From assembly GCA_947259355.1 (NCBI GenBank), contig CAMYMF010000016.1:45663-85765 (forward strand): a stretch of DNA of 40,103 nucleotides, in the 5' to 3' direction. A program made the position numbers and the translations under genes. This document shows positions 16,854 to 24,560 of the stretch, in pieces (within the stretch, counting starts at the first letter, position 1; every line of letters begins with the position of its first letter). Under the pieces are notes generated by a model. That model made no database searches and had not been told where the DNA came from. It saw only the letters and a list, made by a program, of their open reading frames with translations. The stretch comes from an uncultured Nitrospirota bacterium. GTDB lineage: Bacteria > CG2-30-53-67.

Positions 16854-17273
16854 ATGAAAGTCTTGCTGAGAAACTGTGTGGTGCTCACCGTTGTGCTCAT
16901 GACGCTCGCTGGCTGCGCCCGACGGCCGGTGCTCTACCCCAATGAGCATCTGACCCGCGTCGGCGTGGAAACCGCTGAGCAGGACATCCGGGCCTGCATG
17001 GACCTTGCGTCCCAGTATGGTCTGAGCGCCTCGGGGGCCGGCCGGGTCGCCGGGGAAACAGCGTCGGACGCCACCGTCGGTGCCGCCAGCGGAGCCGCGG
17101 TAGGGTCCATTTACGGCAACGCGGGGGACGGGGCCGCAGCCGGAGCGCTGGGCAGCACCGTCTCGGGTCTGGTTCGAAAGATCCTGCACCCCCGGCCTCC
17201 GGATCCGGCCTTTCGGAGATATGTCGATCAGTGCCTGCGGGAACGGGGATACGAGCCGATCAACTGGCAATAG
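16854..17273 (+). CDS. Glycine-zipper lipoprotein
   Basis: A 139-residue predicted lipoprotein. The signal peptide ends in the lipobox LAGC, with lipidated Cys21. Residues about 79-108 form a glycine-zipper hairpin (repeated GAASGAAVG and GAAAGALGS patterns), a motif that packs helices in membranes and occurs in many outer-membrane lipoproteins. The tail RRYVDQCLRERGYEPINW is like that of small envelope lipoproteins in Proteobacteria. An AGAGGAG-type ribosome-binding site lies upstream. The role is unknown, with envelope structure or stress likely. It sits between the DUF4230 gene and an epimerase-like gene on the same strand. Confidence 0.75.
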   Translation: MKVLLRNCVVLTVVLMTLAGCARRPVLYPNEHLTRVGVETAEQDIRACMDLASQYGLSASGAGRVAGETASDATVGAASGAAVGSIYGNAGDGAAAGALGSTVSGLVRKILHPRPPDPAFRRYVDQCLRERGYEPINWQ

Positions 17274-17333
17274 CTGGCGGCCCAGTCCCTGATTCGCCTC
17301 GATTGAACACCTTCGTCCTCTTTCACACACGCC

Positions 17334-18233
17334 ATGAAGACCTCGGAAGATAGCAAGAACGTGGGCCCTGTTCTCATCTTCGGATGCGGTGATATCGGCC
17401 GGCGGGTGGCCGCGTTGGAGCAGCTTGCCGGAGCCCATGTGTCGGCGCTGGCCCGCTCCACCGAGCGCGAGCGCGCGTTGCAGGCGGCGGACATGGTCAT
17501 CCTTCGGGGCGATCTCGACGACCCGGCCACCCTCCAGGGGCTTTCCGCCGCGGGGTCGCTGCTCTACTATTTTGCACCGCCGCCCGCTTCGGGGCGCACC
17601 GATCCGAGAATCAAGAACGTCCTTGCACGGCTGCACGGCGCCAACCTGCCGCAGCGGGTGGTGCTGATCAGCACGACGGGAGTTTACGGTGATTGCGCGG
17701 GTGCGTGGGTCGATGAGGACCGCCCGCCTCATCCGCAGACGGATCGTTCGACACGGCGCCTGGCGGCCGAGAATGCTCTTCGCGGCTGGAGCAAATCGAC
17801 CGGGGTTCCCGTGGTCATCCTGCGTGTCTCCGGTATCTATGGACCGGGCCGGCTGCCGGTGGCGCGTCTTGCCCGAGGCGAACCGGTGGTACGGGAAGAG
17901 CATGCTCCCTATACCAATCGGATCCATGCGGATGATCTGGCCCAGGCCTGTTACCTGGCGGGCCGGCGAGGCATGCCGGGTGCGCTCTACAATATCAGTG
18001 ACGGACATCCCACGACGATGACGGATTACTTCAATCGGGTGGCCGATCTCTTCAACCTGCCCCGCCCCCCCACCATCTCCCTGGAGGAGGCCCGCCACCG
18101 GTTGAGCGCCGGGATGCTCTCCTACCTCGCCGAATCGCGCCGGCTCGACAATCGGCGCATGCGAGAGCAACTGGGCGTTGTACTTCAATATCCAGATCTC
18201 GCAACCGGTTTGCCGGCGTGCCTCGAGAAGTAG
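17334..18233 (+). CDS. NAD(P)-dependent epimerase/dehydratase-like protein (extended SDR)
   Basis: A 299-residue Rossmann-fold protein. The nucleotide-binding motif is FGCGDIGRRVA near the N-terminus, a form seen in the YeeZ-like subgroup of atypical extended SDRs. ISTTGVYGD provides the usual strand-5 region. IYGPGRLP and NRIHADDLAQA are typical of NAD-dependent epimerase/dehydratases. The usual catalytic YxxxK is not evident, as in other YeeZ-type members. The substrate is unknown, with nucleotide sugars possible. The start at 17334 is accepted because the glycine-rich strand must be near the N-terminus; the ribosome-binding site is weak. It ends 203 bases before the cyclophilin gene, which probably has its own promoter. 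Confidence 0.8.
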   Translation: MKTSEDSKNVGPVLIFGCGDIGRRVAALEQLAGAHVSALARSTERERALQAADMVILRGDLDDPATLQGLSAAGSLLYYFAPPPASGRTDPRIKNVLARLHGANLPQRVVLISTTGVYGDCAGAWVDEDRPPHPQTDRSTRRLAAENALRGWSKSTGVPVVILRVSGIYGPGRLPVARLARGEPVVREEHAPYTNRIHADDLAQACYLAGRRGMPGALYNISDGHPTTMTDYFNRVADLFNLPRPPTISLEEARHRLSAGMLSYLAESRRLDNRRMREQLGVVLQYPDLATGLPACLEK

Positions 18234-18288
18234 GCGCTCTTTGCTGGCTCGAACCGGTTGCGTCCGCTCCGTCTCGTGGTCCGGTTCC

Positions 18289-18315
18289 TTGCTTTTCGGA
18301 TCGATTTGTTATACT
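18289..18315 (+). promoter_or_regulatory. Candidate sigma-70 promoter for the cyclophilin gene
   Basis: TTGCTT (18289-18294) and TATACT (18310-18315) resemble -35 and -10 elements, with a short 15-base spacer. They would give a leader of about 115 bases before the cyclophilin start. Confidence 0.3.
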
Positions 18316-18339
18316 CTCGAGGCGAAAATAAGCGTCACC

Positions 18340-18367
18340 ATCCTGGATGTCTAATGATTTCCAGGAT
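18340..18367 (+). other. Leader hairpin upstream of the cyclophilin gene
   Basis: ATCCTGGA (18340-18347) pairs perfectly with TCCAGGAT (18360-18367) over a 12-base loop, and flanking AGCGTC/GACGTT can extend the stem with mismatches. No U-tract follows. It could be an RNA-stability or regulatory structure in the leader of the operon. Confidence 0.4.
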
Positions 18368-18436
18368 AGCCGCTGACGTTGAAGCGACGCATGCCTGCGG
18401 TTTCAGCAACCCAAACCGCACGCCAGGGAGGAAATA

Positions 18437-18955
18437 ATGTCAAAAGCCGAGAATCTAGTAGCCGTTATCGACACGAGCAAGGGGACCATTCGCGTCACCC
18501 TGCACGCCGACCAGACGCCGATCACCGTGGCCAACTTCGTCAATCTTGCCGGGCGGGGCTTCTACCGGGGTCTCACCTTCCATCGGGTCATTCCCGATTT
18601 CATGATCCAGGGTGGCTGCCCCGACGGCGACGGCCGGGGTGGTCCAGGGTATCGCTTTGAGGACGAGTGCGTCCCATCCCTGCGCCACGACAAGCCGGGC
18701 ATACTTTCCATGGCCAATGCCGGCCCCGACACAAACGGAAGCCAGTTTTTCATTACCCACATTTCCACGCCGTGGCTCGACGGCAAACATACCGTCTTCG
18801 GGGAAGTATGCGGACCGGACGATCAAGCCGTGGTCAATCGTATTGCGCAGAACGACAAGATCAACGACATCACCATCGAGGGCGATCTCTCCCCACTCAT
18901 GGCTGCCACCTTGGCGAAGGTGGATGCCTGGAATGAAGTGCTCGATCGCAGATAG
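18437..18955 (+). CDS. ppiB: Peptidyl-prolyl cis-trans isomerase, cyclophilin type
   Basis: A 172-residue single-domain cytoplasmic cyclophilin without signal peptide. The active-site elements are all there: [13 protein letters not shown] with the catalytic Arg, GSQFFIT, and the Trp of [13 protein letters not shown]. It should speed X-Pro isomerisation during folding. The ATG follows GGGAGGAAATA at good spacing. It begins a close run with the NYN gene (33-base gap), the DUF1847 gene and the OsmC-like selenoprotein gene. The protein is close to bacterial PpiB in size. Confidence 0.93.
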   Translation: MSKAENLVAVIDTSKGTIRVTLHADQTPITVANFVNLAGRGFYRGLTFHRVIPDFMIQGGCPDGDGRGGPGYRFEDECVPSLRHDKPGILSMANAGPDTNGSQFFITHISTPWLDGKHTVFGEVCGPDDQAVVNRIAQNDKINDITIEGDLSPLMAATLAKVDAWNEVLDRR

Positions 18956-18988
18956 GGACAAGAGCCCTATTCAACGGGATGGGACTCC

Positions 18989-19810
18989 ATGACACCGCTG
19001 AGCCAGATCGGCGTCGGCATTTATGTGGACGCCGCCAACATACAGTCCAACGGCGGTTACGGCATGCAGTACGATGTGCTGCGGGAATACGCGTGCCATG
19101 ACTTCGGGGAGCCGGTGCGTCTCAATGCTTACGTGACCTTCGACGCCGAGCGCGCCAAGACCGACAAGATCTATTCCGTGAAAACCAACAAATTCTTCTC
19201 CGCCCTGAGGGACTTCGGCTATAAGGTGATCGTCAAGAACTACAAATGGTTCACCGATGACGAAGGCAAACCTTACGCCAAGGCCAATTCGGACCTGGAC
19301 ATGGCCGTCGATGCGCTCCTGCAGTCGGAGAACTTGGGCCGAGTCATTCTCGCCACGGGGGACGGTGACTTTGTGCAGGTGGTCCGGGCGTTGCAGAACA
19401 AGGGGTGCCGGGTGGAGATCATCGCGTTTGAGAACATCTCCTTCGAGCTTCGGCGGGAAGCGGACGTCTTTGTTTCGGGCTATCTCATCCCCAACCTCCT
19501 GCCGCCCAAGTCCCAGGCCAAAAACGCCCTGTGGGGCAAGGAAGGATCCCGAGTGCGCGGCACCTGCTATCACCACAACCGTGAGGGTTTCGGTTTTCTC
19601 CGCTTCCTGAAGCATGTTTCCGCCAATCTCTGGATCACCGACACGCGCCGCAAAGACTCTCCCTACGAATCGGTCCATTTCAAGGACGGGGACCTGCCCC
19701 GGAACTTCGATCCATCCATGCTGCCGAGCCATGACGTCATCTTCGAGTTCGATATCGAGAAATCCTCGTCGGGGAACAAGCTCCAGGCGAAAAACATCGA
19801 GATTATTTAG
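18989..19810 (+). CDS. NYN-domain (LabA/DUF88-like) putative ribonuclease
   Basis: A 273-residue protein. Residues 8-165 form an NYN domain of the PIN-like nuclease fold: GIYVDAANIQ with Asp14 and Asn17, then SDLDMAVDAL with acidic residues 102, 104 and 108, then TGDGDFVQ with Asp125 and Asp127. The acidic metal-binding set is complete, so RNase activity is plausible. Residues about 185-270 look like a small beta-barrel (RGTCYHHNREGFGFLRFL), similar to a cold-shock/OB-type RNA-binding domain, which fits an RNA-processing role. It lies between the cyclophilin and DUF1847 genes with short gaps. LabA-type proteins are known in cyanobacterial regulation; the role here is unknown. Confidence 0.85.
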   Translation: MTPLSQIGVGIYVDAANIQSNGGYGMQYDVLREYACHDFGEPVRLNAYVTFDAERAKTDKIYSVKTNKFFSALRDFGYKVIVKNYKWFTDDEGKPYAKANSDLDMAVDALLQSENLGRVILATGDGDFVQVVRALQNKGCRVEIIAFENISFELRREADVFVSGYLIPNLLPPKSQAKNALWGKEGSRVRGTCYHHNREGFGFLRFLKHVSANLWITDTRRKDSPYESVHFKDGDLPRNFDPSMLPSHDVIFEFDIEKSSSGNKLQAKNIEII

Positions 19811-19851
19811 TCATTTCAATGGGCTCATGAGAGCCGCTGCAGGAGGAATCC

Positions 19852-20583
19852 ATGGGGGAGAAAACCGATTTTGTGTGCAGCCAGTGCAGTGCTGTCTGGC
19901 AGAAAAAGGGGGAAACCAACTGCTGGAGTCGAAGCCCCGATGCGCCGGCCTCGCGGCCGGCCGCCTGTCCCAGCAACGCCCACACCGATCTCATCGAGGC
20001 ATCCTATAGGGTCTACACGGGCGATAGCGAAGACGCCGCCATGGCCCGGATCGCGGCCCGGGTAGAGGGGATGTGCTATCAGCCCGTTCCGGGGAGCGAT
20101 GCCGTCAATGCCCGCTGGACCCGGGTGGAGGACACCATCGCCTTCGCCAAACTGATGGGATACGAGAAGATCGGCATTGCCACCTGTATCGGACTGCTCG
20201 ATGAATCGAACAAGCTGAGTGCCATCCTGGGGGCCCAGGGGTTTACCTCGGTCAGTGTCTGCTGCAAGACCGGCAGCATTGACAAGATCAAGCTGGGCCT
20301 GAAGGAGAGTGAAAAAGTCCGACCGTCCACCTTTGAACCCGCGTGCAATCCCATCGCCCAGGCTCACCTCATGAACCGGGCAGGGACGGACATGAATATC
20401 ATTGTCGGGCTCTGCATCGGCCACGACATGATCTTTGCCAAACACGCGGAGGCCCCCGTCACTACGCTGGTCGTCAAGGATCGCGTGACCGGACACAATC
20501 CAGCCAGTGTGCTCTATGGGCTCAATTTTTACTACAAGCGTCTTCTGTCTCAGCCCGTACAAACGGAGTCTGAAGCCGAATAG
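19852..20583 (+). CDS. DUF1847 cysteine-rich putative metal-binding protein
   Basis: A 243-residue cytoplasmic protein of the DUF1847 family. It opens with a zinc-ribbon-like start, CSQCSAVWQ, and another Cys at NCWS. Many cysteines recur: GMCYQP, ATCIGLLDE, VSVCCKTG and EPACNPIAQA. The C-terminal half (LMNRAGTDMNIIVGLCIGHD, VTTLVVKDRVTGHNP) has the conserved family pattern. Members are predicted metal- or cofactor-binding proteins of anaerobes, with no proven function. AGGAGGAATCC precedes the ATG. It sits 38 bases upstream of the OsmC-like selenoprotein gene, so a shared redox role is plausible but not shown. Confidence 0.82.
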   Translation: MGEKTDFVCSQCSAVWQKKGETNCWSRSPDAPASRPAACPSNAHTDLIEASYRVYTGDSEDAAMARIAARVEGMCYQPVPGSDAVNARWTRVEDTIAFAKLMGYEKIGIATCIGLLDESNKLSAILGAQGFTSVSVCCKTGSIDKIKLGLKESEKVRPSTFEPACNPIAQAHLMNRAGTDMNIIVGLCIGHDMIFAKHAEAPVTTLVVKDRVTGHNPASVLYGLNFYYKRLLSQPVQTESEAE

Positions 20584-20621
20584 GCGTACCGAGTCGAAAG
20601 AACCGCAACAAGGAGAGAGCC

Positions 20622-21089
20622 ATGGGAGAAGTCGTTCATACGTCCCGTATCGCCATCACGCGGGAAAAGGGGCCTGTCCGCAAGGCCATGATTGAAGGGT
20701 TTTCAGACCCGGTTTACTATGGGATTCACGGGGGGATTCAGAAATTCTACGGTGTCGACCCGGTGGAGGAACACGCCGCTACCCTCGACCATATCGTCGG
20801 AGCGGTCTCCGCTTGAATGATGGGCACCCTGGCCAGCGTGCTGGCCGCGAAGAAAATCCGCACCCACACCGACCGTTTCAGGGCGGACGTGGAAGGAGAC
20901 ATCCGCGAAGTGGGCGGCATCCTGAAGATCACCGACATCCGAGTTCGCTATCAGCTCAAGGTTGCCCCGGAGCAGGAGGCTGACGCCCGTTGGTGCTTCG
21001 GGAACTATGTCGACAAGTGCCCGGCGGCCCAAAGCGTTATCGATTGTATCCGGATCCAAGATGAACTGGAGGTGCTGCCCGAGAATTGA
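20622..21089 (+). CDS. OsmC-like selenoprotein (in-frame UGA at 20814-20816 read as Sec)
   Basis: A 155-residue OsmC/Ohr-family protein if the TGA at 20814-20816 is read as selenocysteine (residue 65). The frame before it (64 residues ending TLDHIVGAVSA) and after it (MMGTLASVLAAKKIRTH) are two halves of one OsmC fold. TGA falls where the family has its first catalytic Cys, and the second is Cys133 in DKCPAAQSV. Neither half is a complete domain, and no base is missing. A SECIS-like hairpin follows (separate entry). OsmC proteins reduce organic hydroperoxides with a Cys pair; Sec would raise reactivity. GGAGAGAG precedes the ATG. OsmC-like proteins are an established bacterial selenoprotein family. 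Readthrough needs SelA-D genes, which are outside this window. Confidence 0.85.
20831..20846 (+). promoter_or_regulatory. SECIS-like hairpin for the OsmC-like selenoprotein
   Basis: GGCCAG (20831-20836), loop CGTG (20837-20840), CTGGCC (20841-20846) form a perfect 6-bp stem. The loop starts 20 bases after the UGA, inside the usual 16-37 base range for bacterial SECIS elements, and has G in the first two loop positions. Confidence 0.75.
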
Positions 21090-21161
21090 AAGGGCTGCGC
21101 CACTTTGGGCCGTAGAAACAGCCTTGCCCCTTCTGGATCGGACGCGTCCCGTGCTCCCTGT

Positions 21162-21380
21162 TCACGCAGCTCTTCTTGCGGGCGCGCCCGCCGCCGGGGA
21201 AGATTTGAGCAGAGACTCAGCCCCGGCCTCCCAGCCTTTTAGGTGACGTTCAATCTCCTCGGTCGTATACATCCACCCCACGTACTCGGCCAGCAAGAAC
21301 TCGTCCCAACTCAGGCCCGGCCCTTCCTGCTCAAACTGTTTGGCCAGTTCTTCTTCGTTTGCCATTAGCCAGTATTCCAT
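21162..21380 (-). CDS. Small protein of unknown function
   Basis: A 72-residue acidic protein beginning MEYWLMANEEELAKQ. The middle (SWDEFLLAEYVGWMYTTEEIERHLKGW) is likely helical and amphipathic, and the tail is Ala/Pro-rich and basic. There are no membrane segments or metal motifs. The ATG at 21380 is chosen because GGGAGGACCC lies directly upstream; a Met five codons earlier has none. It lies 300 bases downstream of the MduS-like gene on the same strand. I do not recognise a family. It converges on the OsmC-like selenoprotein gene, which ends 72 bases away. Confidence 0.5.
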   Translation of the reverse strand: MEYWLMANEEELAKQFEQEGPGLSWDEFLLAEYVGWMYTTEEIERHLKGWEAGAESLLKSSPAAGAPARRAA

Positions 21381-21680
21381 CTGGGTCCTCCCCATCGCAT
21401 AAGTGCGCGAGCCGTTAAAGCCAATGCCGCTCTTCCCGTTGTTTTCTCACCGGTGCCTCGCAGCAACTGACAACGAGTTAACCAGCAGCCCCGGGCTGTG
21501 TCAAACGCAAAGCCAATACCCTCTTCTAAACATGATTCTGATTTATTCTCATTTCTTGTGAATAAGCCAGCTCCTAGTCCAAAATAGCAAAAAATATCTT
21601 AAAAGCTCGTCGTAGATAGTCAGAACCTTGCTAAGCTCGCTTAGAAAATAAAGATGGTGGGAAACGTGCCCGACATTGCC
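21381..21680. other. AT-rich spacer without a recognised gene
   Basis: About 300 bases lie between the small-protein gene and the end of the MduS-like gene. The part from 21530 to 21660 is AT-rich and could hold the promoter of the small gene. CTAAGC/GCTTAG (21631-21644) is a short palindrome. No gene, clear terminator or riboswitch was found. Confidence 0.4.
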
Positions 21681-22418
21681 CTATTTTCTCCGAGCACGGA
21701 AGGTGGCGCCGATGGTTTTGTCCGATGTCTTGATGCCGGTGGACCCGACGAATTCGACATCGCTGAAGCCGATCTTCTCCATCAGAGCAACCAGATCCCG
21801 GACCGGGATCGCCCCACCGATTCAATCGGACCAGGCGTCAATGCTGCACGCGTTGGCCTGTTCGGCGCCCTCCTCCAGCACGATGTCCGCAAACTGCATC
21901 CGCCCGCCCCGCTTGAGCACCCGCAGTATTTCCCGAAAGGAGAGTTCTTTTTGGGGGGAGAGATTCAACACCCCGTTGGAGATGACTACATCGAAGGAGG
22001 CGTCGTTGAAGGGAATCGCTTCTGAAGAACCCTCCCGAATTTCTCCGTTCGCCACGCCGGCCAGGGCCAGGTTCTTTCGCGCCTGCGCCGCCATCTCCGG
22101 CGTCAGATCGACCCCGCAAACCTGACCCCCCTCCCCGACATATCGGCTTGCCACGATCATATCGAACCCGGCACCGCTGCCCACATCGAGGACAGACTCA
22201 CCCGTTTCAATGGGACCGAGGGCGAAGGGGTTGCCGACGCCGCAGAAGGACGCCAGAATCTCACGGGGCAGCTCCTCGACCAGGGCTCGGTCATATCCAA
22301 GAAAGAGCGCCCCTTCCCGCCCCGTGGGATAAGCGAATTTGCCCTCAGCCGACGTTGAAACTTCGGCATATTTCCGTCGGATCCCGTCCTGAATCGATTC
22401 AAAGGCCTGCTGGTCCAT
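21681..22418 (-). CDS. mduS: ArsM-like methyltransferase selenoprotein, MduS-like (UGA at 21822-21824 read as Sec)
   Basis: Read through the TGA at 21824-21822, the frame gives 245 residues with Sec199 and ends at TAG 21683-21681. The SAM-binding core is clear: VLDVGSGAGFD motif I, then GVDLTPEM. VVISNGVLNLSPQKE lines up with [12 protein letters not shown] of ArsM, so the arsenic Cys of that motif is Gly here. The UGA falls within DAWSD-U-IGGAIPVRDLV, at the position of the last conserved Cys of ArsM (ECLAGALY). The 46 residues after it (MEKIGFSDVEFV...) complete the methyltransferase domain, which would be cut short if UGA were a stop. AGGAGACACC precedes the ATG. I recall a selenoprotein methyltransferase family named MduS that fits. 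The substrate is unknown. Confidence 0.83.
21794..21810 (-). promoter_or_regulatory. SECIS-like hairpin for the MduS-like selenoprotein
   Basis: On the minus strand GATCCCG (21810-21804), loop GTC (21803-21801), CGGGATC (21800-21794) form a perfect 7-bp stem. The stem starts 11 bases after the UGA and the loop 18 bases after it, with G as first loop base. This fits bacterial SECIS rules. Confidence 0.78.
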
Positions 22419-22534
22419 GGTGTCTCCTGTGCTCCCGCATGGTCAAATACCGCAAACCAAGCTCTACGGAAAAGATCTAAGTATACAGCCGTTGCATGGC
22501 AATGTCGAGGGCCAACAGTGAGGAAACCTTCTTA

Positions 22535-23275
22535 TTAAACTTCAAATTTCTCGGCCTGGTCCCTCAGTGCGGCCTTCAGCGCCTCGAAGGCCTGCGCAGC
22601 GGCTTTCTCCTCCCCCCGGACTGCCAACTCAATCTCAAATCTCCCTTTGGACAGATACGTCGGAAGACTGGAGAGTCTGATCCTCGGGTGCGCAGACTGC
22701 ACACGCTCCAGAAGCTCCACCAGCTCACTCTCCGGTGTTCCCCGAATGGTCAGCATGAACTGCGCGGGCTGCACGGCCACGAGGGCGGGATAGTGCGTGT
22801 CGAGCACCCATGCCATCATGGGCCACGCCATTTCGGGAAATCCGGGCAGGCAGTGAATCTCGCCCAGGGAGAATCCGGGAATCCGGCTCACGGGATTGGG
22901 AATGATGGACGCGCCCTCGGGCATCTCGGCCATCCGAATCCGGTTCGGATAGGCGGCCTCCCCGAAACGGCTCTCAATCTCGGCAACGGCATCGGGGTGG
23001 CGCACGAGCGGTACTCCCAGGGCTTCCGCCACAGCCTGGCGCGTTCGGTCATCGGGTGTCGCGCCGATGCCGCCGAAAGAAAAACAGAGCTCCCCCGTCG
23101 CCTTGATCTCTCGAAATGACCGAACGAGAAGCGCAGCGTCGTCGCCCGCATAGCGCGCCCAGGCAAGCTCGAGTCCCCGCCGGCCGAGCAACTCCACCGC
23201 ATGGGCAAAGTGCCTGTCGTTCCGGCGCCCCGAAAGAATCTCATCTCCGATGATGAGAACACCAACCCGCAACAT
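22535..23275 (-). CDS. MoCF-domain (CinA N-terminal/MoaB-like) molybdopterin-binding protein
   Basis: A 246-residue protein whose first about 165 residues form a MoCF/MoaB-Mog fold: VGVLIIGDEILSGRRND at the N-terminus, then FSFGGIGATPDDRTRQAVA, the GGxG...D signature of molybdopterin-binding proteins, then HCLPGFPEMAW as in CinA. About 80 C-terminal residues form a small alpha/beta domain. It lacks the C-terminal amidohydrolase domain of full CinA, so nicotinamide-nucleotide deamidase activity is not expected. Possible roles are molybdopterin handling or pyrophosphatase activity of the COG1058 type. It starts 30 bases after the TerC gene and 116 bases before the MduS-like gene, in one apparent operon. 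Confidence 0.82.
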   Translation of the reverse strand: MLRVGVLIIGDEILSGRRNDRHFAHAVELLGRRGLELAWARYAGDDAALLVRSFREIKATGELCFSFGGIGATPDDRTRQAVAEALGVPLVRHPDAVAEIESRFGEAAYPNRIRMAEMPEGASIIPNPVSRIPGFSLGEIHCLPGFPEMAWPMMAWVLDTHYPALVAVQPAQFMLTIRGTPESELVELLERVQSAHPRIRLSSLPTYLSKGRFEIELAVRGEEKAAAQAFEALKAALRDQAEKFEV

Positions 23276-23305
23276 CTGTGATGTGTCCCTTCACCCGGGA
23301 ATGGC

Positions 23306-24067
23306 TCACTCCCCGGACATCCCTTCGTCTGCAGTCAGATCGTCGACACGAGGGCTGGGTCCGCTCATCCCCCGTCGCACGCGAATGTTGAGCATCTCGA
23401 CGAAGACCGAAAAGGCCATGGCAAAATAAATATACCCTTTCGGAATGTGGAAATCGAGTCCCTCGCCGATCAGCGCCACGCCGATGAGAAGCAGAAAACT
23501 CAATGCCAGCATCTTCACCGTGGGATGGTGTTCAACGAAAGCGCTCACCGGCCCGGCGGCCAGCATCATGACCCCCACGGCAATGATGATGGCCAGAACC
23601 ATCACGGGGACATGTTTGGCCATCCCGATGGCGGTGATCACCGAATCGAGCGAGAAGACGATATCCAAAAGCACTATCTGGAGCATGACGCCCGCGAAGG
23701 TCGCTCGGCCCGGACCGGCCGGCCGTTCCCCCGCTCCCTCCAGCTTGTCATGGATCTCAAAGGTGGCTTTGGCCAGCAGAAAGAGCCCCCCCAAGATTAG
23801 GATGATGTCCCGTCCCGAGAATGCGTTGCCAAGCAGCTCGAAGATTGGGACGGTGAACCGCATGATCCACGCGAGAGAGAGAAGCAGCGCGATGCGCATG
23901 AGCATGGCCAGTGCCAATCCGATCGAACGTGCCCGGGCCTGACGCGCCGCCGGCAGCTTCCCCACAAGAATCGAGATGAAGACGATATTGTCTATGCCGA
24001 GGACGATCTCGATGGCCGTCAGCGAAACGAGCGCCATCCATGCCTGCGAATCAACAAGCAATTCCAT
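23306..24067 (-). CDS. TerC family integral membrane protein (second copy)
   Basis: A 253-residue polytopic membrane protein. The signature IEIVLGIDNIVFISI with its intramembrane Asp and the second-half IVLLDIVFSLDSVITAIGM are those of the TerC/YoaE group. GEGLDFHIPKGYIYFAMAFSVFVEMLN near the end is also typical. It is more like the YoaE/YgdQ branch than the copy at 1419-2195, so the two are not recent duplicates. Probable roles are metal (manganese) export or metallation of exported proteins. The ATG at 24067 is preferred over a TTG three codons earlier. No strong ribosome-binding site is visible. It heads the run with the MoCF protein and the MduS-like selenoprotein. Confidence 0.87.
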   Translation of the reverse strand: MELLVDSQAWMALVSLTAIEIVLGIDNIVFISILVGKLPAARQARARSIGLALAMLMRIALLLSLAWIMRFTVPIFELLGNAFSGRDIILILGGLFLLAKATFEIHDKLEGAGERPAGPGRATFAGVMLQIVLLDIVFSLDSVITAIGMAKHVPVMVLAIIIAVGVMMLAAGPVSAFVEHHPTVKMLALSFLLLIGVALIGEGLDFHIPKGYIYFAMAFSVFVEMLNIRVRRGMSGPSPRVDDLTADEGMSGE

Positions 24068-24079
24068 GAAGGGCAAGAT

Positions 24080-24508
24080 ACACCACTGGGGCCTTTTAAG
24101 GCAAATTGTACGGCATACAGAGCCGGCTGCTGGGACAACGATAGCGCCTCATTGACGGGAAGTGGCGGCGGAGACACCGGGGGAACGGCACCGGCCGGAA
24201 TCGAATTAAGCGGCGGCAGCGCCCGCATCGCCGGGAGCATGGATGTCTCCGGCGGTGACATTGAAATGTATGCCGACTATTATGGGTACGGGGGTGATGA
24301 AAACACCGTCATCACCAACAGTGCGGCCTACAGCGCGGCGGGAGGCAATGGAACCGCCACCGGCGGCGAGGGTGGGTACATCTACTTCCAGTCTTCGGGC
24401 GGCCCCACTGTGGACACGGCGACGGACGAACACGATGTCTCAGGAGGTACCGGCGATGAACCGGGACCCGACGGCTCCGTCGAATACAATGACGGACCCT
24501 GGACATAA
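24080..24508 (+). pseudogene. C-terminal remnant of a glycine-rich repeat surface protein
   Basis: An open frame with Gly/Ser/Thr/Asp-rich repeats: SLTGSGGGDTGGTAP, then ELSGGSARIAGSMDVSGGDIEMYAD, then AAYSAAGGNGTATGGEGGYIYF. It ends EYNDGPWT at TAA 24506-24508. The pattern is that of a beta-helix adhesin or a similar secreted protein. The frame continues upstream past 24080 into the start of the terC gene on the other strand, with no ribosome-binding site, signal peptide or ATG near the repeats. The natural front part is therefore absent, and this is best read as a decayed or truncated fragment. The composition differs strongly from its neighbours. Confidence 0.55.
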
Positions 24509-24517
24509 TGACAAAAG

Positions 24518-24539
24518 GACTCCTGTGAATACAGGAGTC
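24518..24539 (+). terminator. Hairpin after the glycine-rich remnant
   Basis: GACTCCTGT (24518-24526), loop GAAT, ACAGGAGTC (24531-24539) form a perfect 9-bp stem with AAAA before it, 10 bases after the stop codon. The following bases TCGCGTTT are a poor U-tract, so it is a plausible but imperfect terminator. Confidence 0.5.
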
Positions 24540-24560
24540 TCGCGTTTATAAAATGAGATT

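Noticed and set aside
20622-20816. Two separate small genes at 20622-20816 and 20817-21089
   Set aside because: They are in the same frame, split only by TGA, and together make one OsmC fold; the second has no ribosome-binding site of its own. A Sec codon with SECIS explains both.
21500-21520. Fragment resembling a c-di-GMP riboswitch core (ACGCAAAGCCAA)
   Set aside because: The flanking stems and the second conserved half are missing, and no c-di-GMP-related gene follows.
21822-22418. Methyltransferase ending at TGA 21822-21824
   Set aside because: The domain would be cut before its last strand and helices. The frame continues with family-like residues to TAG 21681-21683 and a SECIS-like hairpin follows the TGA.
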